Made by a program: the position numbers and the translations under genes. The notes beneath the pieces were generated by a model that saw only the letters and a program-made list of their open reading frames with translations, did no database searches and was not told where the DNA came from. DNA of 16,396 bases, taken from NCBI GenBank assembly GCA_905212515.1, contig CAJMEU010000054.1, positions 1-16,396 on the forward strand. Reading direction: 5' to 3'. Position 1 is the stretch's first letter, and the number at the start of each line of letters is the position of its first letter. Of this stretch, positions 13,067 through 16,396 are shown piece after piece. Origin of the DNA: an uncultured Oscillospiraceae bacterium (GTDB lineage Bacteria > Bacillota > Clostridia > Oscillospirales > Ruminococcaceae).

Positions 13067-13111
13067 GGCACGCGCGCTTTGTGTGCTGACGCACAGCCGC
13101 ATGCGCGTGCC
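13067..13111 (+). other. Nested stem-loop in the rpmH-rnpA spacer
   Basis: GGCACGCGC (13067-13075) pairs with GCGCGTGCC (13103-13111). Inside it TGTGTG and CGCACA can form a second helix with one G-U pair. It ends directly before the duplicated rpmH end. Confidence 0.6.
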
Positions 13112-13112
13112 T

Positions 13113-13141
13113 CGCAAAAGCCTGGCCTCCTGAGCTGTCTT
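13113..13141 (+). repeat. Direct repeat copy 2 (relic of the rpmH 3' end)
   Basis: In the rpmH frame this copy reads RKSLAS-stop against RKSLAA-stop. Similarity extends weakly upstream: VLTHSRMRVP against VLTARRRKG from 13083. There is no start codon or ribosome-binding site for a second L34, so this is a gene fragment. Confidence 0.85.
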
Positions 13142-13218
13142 TTTGCAAAGACGGCGGTGGCCGGCCGCCTTTTGCTCGGCGATCCAACAAGACCATTGGG
13201 CTTTGACCGCCCCGCTTG

Positions 13219-13244
13219 CAAGGCCGCTTTTTGAAGTGGCCTTG
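13219..13244 (+). other. Hairpin upstream of rnpA
   Basis: CAAGGCCGCTT (13219-13229) pairs with AAGTGGCCTTG (13234-13244) around TTTG, with one G-U pair. It lies about 20 bases before the rnpA ribosome-binding site AAGGAAGG and could mark an RNA processing or stabilising site. Confidence 0.5.
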
Positions 13245-13276
13245 TTTGCATATCTGGCAATTTAAGGAAGGTTTTC

Positions 13277-13609
13277 ATGCGTTATACGCCGCTGACACGC
13301 AACAATGAATTTGCCCGGGTGTACGCCCGGGGCAAGGCTTACGTGCACCCGCAGATGGTGCTGTACGTGTGCAAGAACCGCGCCCGCCGCACCCGTGTGG
13401 GGCTGACGGCTTCGAAAAAGGTGGGCAACGCCGTCACGCGCAACCGCGCGCGCCGTGTGATGCGCGCGGCCCTGGCCGCAGTGCTGCCCCCGGACGTGGG
13501 CCCGGTAGACGTGGTGCTGGTAGCCCGCGGCAGTACCGCGGGGTTGAAAAGCACACAGCTGGAAGTCACGCTGCGCAAGCTGTGCCGCAAGGCGGGCCTG
13601 CTGGAATAA
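13277..13609 (+). CDS. rnpA: Ribonuclease P protein component
   Basis: The product (110 residues, usual length) is the basic protein partner of the RNase P RNA, which removes 5' leaders from precursor tRNAs. The RNR signature is seen as KKVGNAVTRNRARRVMRAAL (48-66), and the N-terminus with F12 and the following strand fits the family's leader-binding cleft. AAGGAAGG lies before the ATG. It follows rpmH by 300 bases, an unusually large spacer, and precedes yidD by 27 bases. Confidence 0.97.
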   Translation: MRYTPLTRNNEFARVYARGKAYVHPQMVLYVCKNRARRTRVGLTASKKVGNAVTRNRARRVMRAALAAVLPPDVGPVDVVLVARGSTAGLKSTQLEVTLRKLCRKAGLLE

Positions 13610-13636
13610 GCGCCGCGGCGAAAACTGGGAAGAAAA

Positions 13637-13900
13637 ATGATCAAACGACTGATGATCTGGCTCATCCGCGGCTATAAGCGGTTCATCTCGCCCCTGCTGG
13701 GCGACAACTGCCGGTTTTATCCCACCTGTTCGGTGTACGCCATGCAGGCGCTGGAGGTGCACGGCGTGTTCAAGGGCACGCTGCTGGCCATCTGGCGCAT
13801 CCTGCGCTGCAATCCATTCGGCAAGGGCGGCGTGGACCCGGTGCCCCCCAAGGGCCGGTGGAAAAACGACCTGCCGCCCCAAGCGGGGGACGGGGACTGA
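13637..13900 (+). CDS. yidD: Membrane protein insertion efficiency factor YidD
   Basis: The product (87 residues) is a small membrane-associated protein that aids YidC-dependent insertion of inner-membrane proteins. Diagnostic features are an amphipathic N-terminus (IKRLMIWLIRGYKRFISPLL), the cysteine motif CRFYPTCSVYA (25-35), and RCNPFGKGGVDPVP (57-70). The length is typical. GGGAAG precedes the ATG by six bases. It lies between rnpA and yidC, its conserved position, and its partner YidC follows 85 bases later. Confidence 0.96.
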   Translation: MIKRLMIWLIRGYKRFISPLLGDNCRFYPTCSVYAMQALEVHGVFKGTLLAIWRILRCNPFGKGGVDPVPPKGRWKNDLPPQAGDGD

Positions 13901-13914
13901 CAAGTCTTCTAAAT

Positions 13915-13938
13915 ACACGCGCGAAGCGCGGCGCGTGT
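13915..13938 (+). other. Hairpin between yidD and yidC
   Basis: ACACGCGC (13915-13922) pairs perfectly with GCGCGTGT (13931-13938); the loop can form an alternative CGCG helix. No T-run follows. The CACGCGC / GCGCGTG arms recall the outer stem at 13067-13111. Confidence 0.5.
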
Positions 13939-13985
13939 CCTACTTAAAATATCAGCCCGTGGCGCAGGGCAGAAGGAAATGAGCA

Positions 13986-14996
13986 ATGAGTATCTTCGGT
14001 TTTCTCGCACCCGTCCTGGGTATCGTGATGGAATGGATCTACCGTTTCATCCCGAACTACGGCTGGACCATCATCATCTTCACGCTCGTGACCAAGGTGA
14101 TCATGTTCCCGCTGCAGCTCAAGCAGCAGAAGAGCACCGTGCGCATGTCGGCCTTCCAGCCGATGATGCAGGAGATCCAGGAGAAGTACAAGGACGACAA
14201 GGAGCGCATGAACGAGGAGCTGATGAAGTTCCAGCAGGAATCCGGCTTCTCCATGACAGCCGGCTGCCTGCCCATGGCGTTGAACATGCTGGTGATCTTC
14301 GGCCTGATCGAAGTGGTGTACCGTCCCATGCAGTACGTGCTGCGCGTGTCCAAGGGCGTGATCGACCAATGCGTGGAAGTGGCCAATGCCGCCGGCGCCA
14401 GCCTGCAGGCCAACAGCGTGTATGTGCAGAACCAACTGATCAACGTCATCAAGGCCAACCCCTCGGACTACGCCCAGCTTTTGGGCGATAAGCTGGCCGA
14501 GGTGCAGAACTTCCAGTTCACCTTCCTGGGCATCGACCTCTCCCTCACCCCCAAGGAGGCCGGCTTCCTCAGCCTGGCCATCATCATCCCCGTGCTCAGC
14601 GTGCTGACGATGATCGCCTTCCAGATCTACACCATGAAGGCCAGCGGCCAGAAGATGCAGGGCAGCATGATGGCCATGACCTGGGGCATGAGCATCATGT
14701 TCGCCTTCTTCGCCTTCACCGTGCCCGTGGGTTTCTCGCTGTATTACACCGCGTCCAACGTGTTCGGCTGGGTGCAGAGCATCATCCTGAAAAAGATGTT
14801 CGACCCGGAAAAGGTGAAAGAGCAGATCCAGCAGGAGATGGAGGAGAAGCGCAAGGCCAGAAAGGCCAAAAAAGAAGTGGTGGTCAAGGCCGCCGACGGC
14901 ACGGCCATCAAAAAAGCCGTGAACCAGGCCGAGTACGACCGCCTGCGCCTGGAGGCCGCCCGCAAGCTGGACGAAGAAATGTACAAGGATGAATGA
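13986..14996 (+). CDS. yidC: Membrane protein insertase YidC/OxaA/SpoIIIJ
   Basis: The product (336 residues) inserts membrane proteins alone or with SecYEG. It is the Gram-positive form without the large periplasmic domain. Hydrophobic segments fall at about 25-43, 92-112, 192-213, 228-248 and 252-268, with the charged coiled hairpin FQPMMQEIQEKYKDDKERMNEELMKFQQE (57-85, C1 region) between the first two. The positively charged groove residue of the first conserved helix is Lys37 rather than the Arg of Bacillus and E. coli. The C-terminus (about 274-336) is highly charged and may touch the ribosome. There is no lipobox, unlike Bacillus SpoIIIJ. AGAAGG precedes the ATG. Confidence 0.96.
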   Translation: MSIFGFLAPVLGIVMEWIYRFIPNYGWTIIIFTLVTKVIMFPLQLKQQKSTVRMSAFQPMMQEIQEKYKDDKERMNEELMKFQQESGFSMTAGCLPMALNMLVIFGLIEVVYRPMQYVLRVSKGVIDQCVEVANAAGASLQANSVYVQNQLINVIKANPSDYAQLLGDKLAEVQNFQFTFLGIDLSLTPKEAGFLSLAIIIPVLSVLTMIAFQIYTMKASGQKMQGSMMAMTWGMSIMFAFFAFTVPVGFSLYYTASNVFGWVQSIILKKMFDPEKVKEQIQQEMEEKRKARKAKKEVVVKAADGTAIKKAVNQAEYDRLRLEAARKLDEEMYKDE

Positions 14997-15024
14997 TGCG
15001 GTTGCCGCGGAAGGAAGGGTATTT

Positions 15025-16116
15025 ATGCGTGAAGTGATCATGACCGGCAAAACGGTGGAAGAAGCCACCGAACTGGCCCTGAGCCAGCTGGGCGTCTCGG
15101 CTGAAGACGAAAATGTAAGCGTAGAAGTGGTGGAGCTGCCGCAGAAAAAACTGTTCCGCAGCATTCCCGCCAAGGTGCGCGTGTGTGTGGAGGAAGAAGA
15201 GGAAGAGGCCCCTGCGCCGGTGGAGGCCGCGCCCGCGGCCCCGCAGGCCCCTGCGGCCCAGCCCCAGCCCGCTCCCAAGGAGGCGCCGGCCCCGGAAAAG
15301 CCGGCCCCGGCCCCCGTGGCCCAGCAGCCCAAGCCCGCCCTCATGGACCCGGAGGTGCCTTTTGACCTGCAAGCCAGCCCCAAGGCCATGGCGGCGGCCG
15401 AGTACCTGCGCGATGTGGCCGCCCACATGGGCGTCAGCGAGCTGGACATCACCGCCGTCAAGCAGGGCGAGACCATCATCCTGAAAGCCCAGGGCGACCA
15501 TGCCAGCGCCCTGATCGGCCATCGGGGCGAGGTGATGGAATCCCTGAGCTATCTGTGCAGCCTGTGCGCCAACCGCCTGGAAGGCGATTATGCCAAAATC
15601 GGCGTGGACATCAACAATTACCGCGCCAAGCGGGAGGCCAATCTGGTGCAGCTGGCCAAGCGCATCGGCGCCAAGGTTGCCCGCACGGGCCGCAGCCACA
15701 TGCTGGAGCCCATGAACCCCTATGAGCGGCGCATCATCCACTCGGCCGTGGCCGAGGTGGAAGGCGTGAAAAGCGAGAGCACCGGCGAGGGCGCGGCCCG
15801 GCGTGTGGTCATCATGTCCACCCAGCCCGGCGCCAGGAACGGCGCCCCCCGCACGGACAGCCGCCGCGGCGGCGACCGGAGAGACGGCCGCCAGGGCGGC
15901 AGCAGAGGCCCCCGTGGCCCCCGCCAGGGTGGCGAACGCCGCGATGACCGCCGGGGCGACCGGCGCGACCGCGGCCCCAAAAGCAGCGTGCCTGCCCGCG
16001 AGTATGCCGATAAGCCCCGTGACCCGGGCGCGGAACCTGTGGCCGTGCGCCGCAGCGAGACCATCAACGACGCGGCCGGCCTGGATCTGCCGCTGTACGG
16101 CAAGATCGAGCTGTAA
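15025..16116 (+). CDS. jag: Jag/KhpB (SpoIIIJ-associated) RNA-binding protein with a long RG-rich tail
   Basis: The product is 363 residues, much longer than the ~200 of Bacillus Jag. I chose the ATG at 15025 since AAGGAAGGG stands just upstream; the frame opens earlier at 14989, inside yidC, without a site. The Jag-N domain is 1-53 (VEEATELALSQLGV, KKLFRSIPAKVRV). A Glu then Ala/Pro-rich linker (54-108) leads to the KH domain with GHRG (165-168) and the R3H domain with Arg235-x3-His239 in YERRIIHS. Residues 270-318 are Arg/Gly/Asp-rich (RRGGDRRDGRQGG-like) and look disordered. Family members bind RNA with KhpA and influence cell-wall growth and division. It is the last gene of the operon, 28 bases after yidC. 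Confidence 0.95.
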   Translation: MREVIMTGKTVEEATELALSQLGVSAEDENVSVEVVELPQKKLFRSIPAKVRVCVEEEEEEAPAPVEAAPAAPQAPAAQPQPAPKEAPAPEKPAPAPVAQQPKPALMDPEVPFDLQASPKAMAAAEYLRDVAAHMGVSELDITAVKQGETIILKAQGDHASALIGHRGEVMESLSYLCSLCANRLEGDYAKIGVDINNYRAKREANLVQLAKRIGAKVARTGRSHMLEPMNPYERRIIHSAVAEVEGVKSESTGEGAARRVVIMSTQPGARNGAPRTDSRRGGDRRDGRQGGSRGPRGPRQGGERRDDRRGDRRDRGPKSSVPAREYADKPRDPGAEPVAVRRSETINDAAGLDLPLYGKIEL

Positions 16117-16124
16117 ACCTGAAC

Positions 16125-16159
16125 AAAAGCAGCGCCTGATTTCAGGCGCTGCTTTTTTT
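16125..16159 (+). terminator. Strong terminator of the rpmH-jag operon
   Basis: AAAAGCAGCGCCTGA (16125-16139) pairs perfectly with TCAGGCGCTGCTTTT (16142-16156) around a two-base loop, with T's through 16159. The jag stop lies eight bases upstream. The next conserved partner in this neighbourhood (mnmE) is not reached within the window. Confidence 0.95.
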
Positions 16160-16179
16160 GTTTGCTTTTACGGAGGAGA

Positions 16180-16234
16180 AATCTACTTTCTCAGTGCCTG
16201 CGAAAGCCAGCAAAGAGCGTCGGGGGGACGCTGG
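16180..16234 (+). repeat. Hairpin repeat, copy 1 (degenerate stem)
   Basis: Begins AATCTACTTTCTCAG and continues to AGCAAAGAGCGTCGG. It matches 16343-16396 in order and spacing, but the second arm is changed (GCGAAAGCCAG instead of TGAGAAAGTAG), so the stem is only partly paired (CTTTC with GAAAG). Confidence 0.8.
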
Positions 16235-16250
16235 TTTTTACGGCGGGGTC

Positions 16251-16273
16251 GTTCTTTTCGTGCCGAAAAGAAC
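16251..16273 (+). other. Perfect palindrome between the hairpin repeats
   Basis: GTTCTTTTCG (16251-16260) and CGAAAAGAAC (16264-16273) are exact inverted repeats around TGC. No T-run follows and no gene ends just before it, so it is not obviously a terminator. Confidence 0.75.
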
Positions 16274-16342
16274 CAAAAGGCGCAGGGGCTATCTGGCCGG
16301 CCGGGCATGTGCCTTGGTTTTACGTTTGTTTTTGCGATGGGG

Positions 16343-16396
16343 AATCTACTTTCTCAGCGTTGAGAAAGTAGCAAAGAGCGTTGGCCCGCCGCTTGG
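16343..16396 (+). repeat. Hairpin repeat, copy 2 (intact stem)
   Basis: CTACTTTCTCA (16347-16357) pairs perfectly with TGAGAAAGTAG around GCGT, followed by CAAAGAGCGTTGG. It matches copy 1 starting 163 bases earlier and runs to the edge of the window. Confidence 0.85.

Larger units (their letters stand above)
16160..16396. other. Gene-free, repeat-rich end of the window
   Basis: I find no credible gene in these 237 bases. They contain two copies of a ~54-base hairpin repeat with a separate perfect palindrome between them. ORFs crossing this stretch continue out of jag in another frame or lack a start with a ribosome-binding site. Confidence 0.7.

Noticed and set aside
14989..15024. Earlier ATG for jag inside the end of yidC
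   Set aside because: It has no ribosome-binding site, whereas the ATG at 15025 has AAGGAAGGG and yields the typical Jag-N start.
16180..16396. The repeated unit after jag as a CRISPR array
   Set aside because: There are only two diverged copies, with unequal structure, a 100-base interval containing its own palindrome, and no cas genes.

Overview
This window is the replication-origin neighbourhood of a high-GC Firmicutes chromosome. The conserved order jag-yidC-yidD-rnpA-rpmH / dnaA-dnaN-S4-recF-remB-gyrB-gyrA, a pyruvate:ferredoxin oxidoreductase, and Gram-positive ribosome-binding sites and promoters all point to an anaerobic clostridium. The GyrB and PyrB sequence style suggests the Oscillospiraceae/Ruminococcaceae (Faecalibacterium, Gemmiger or Subdoligranulum type); the genus is an inference.

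Left part (1-3582). The 3' end of a plus-strand pyruvate:ferredoxin oxidoreductase gene ends in a strong terminator. Facing it on the minus strand are a gene for a membrane-anchored protein with two internal repeats, pyrB with an unusual PyrI-like zinc-ribbon tail, a small zinc-ribbon protein and a GNAT acetyltransferase.

Centre (3650-12442, minus strand). gyrA, gyrB, remB, recF, an S4-domain gene, dnaN and dnaA lie in a tightly packed run. The 264-base dnaA-dnaN gap has the layout of oriC: same-orientation DnaA-box-like sites, two of them next to a short GC spacer and a block of DnaA-trios (TAG/TAA triplets), then AT-rich DNA.

Right part (12443-16396, plus strand). A 400-base divergent region carries consensus-like promoters for dnaA and rpmH. 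It is followed by rpmH, rnpA, yidD, yidC and jag, whose products are ribosomal protein L34, RNase P protein, membrane-insertion factors and an RNA-binding protein. A strong terminator closes the operon, and the window ends in repeat-rich non-coding DNA.

All genes except the oxidoreductase point away from the origin, co-directional with replication. Besides the housekeeping genes, the window holds intergenic structure that gene annotation does not explain: a three-copy element made of a terminator hairpin plus a conserved tail, with one compensatory base-pair change; a partial duplication of the rpmH 3' end inside a hairpin-rich rpmH-rnpA spacer; and a duplicated hairpin repeat after jag. I see no tRNA, rRNA, CRISPR array, transposase, prophage or defence system, and no clearly new multi-gene system.
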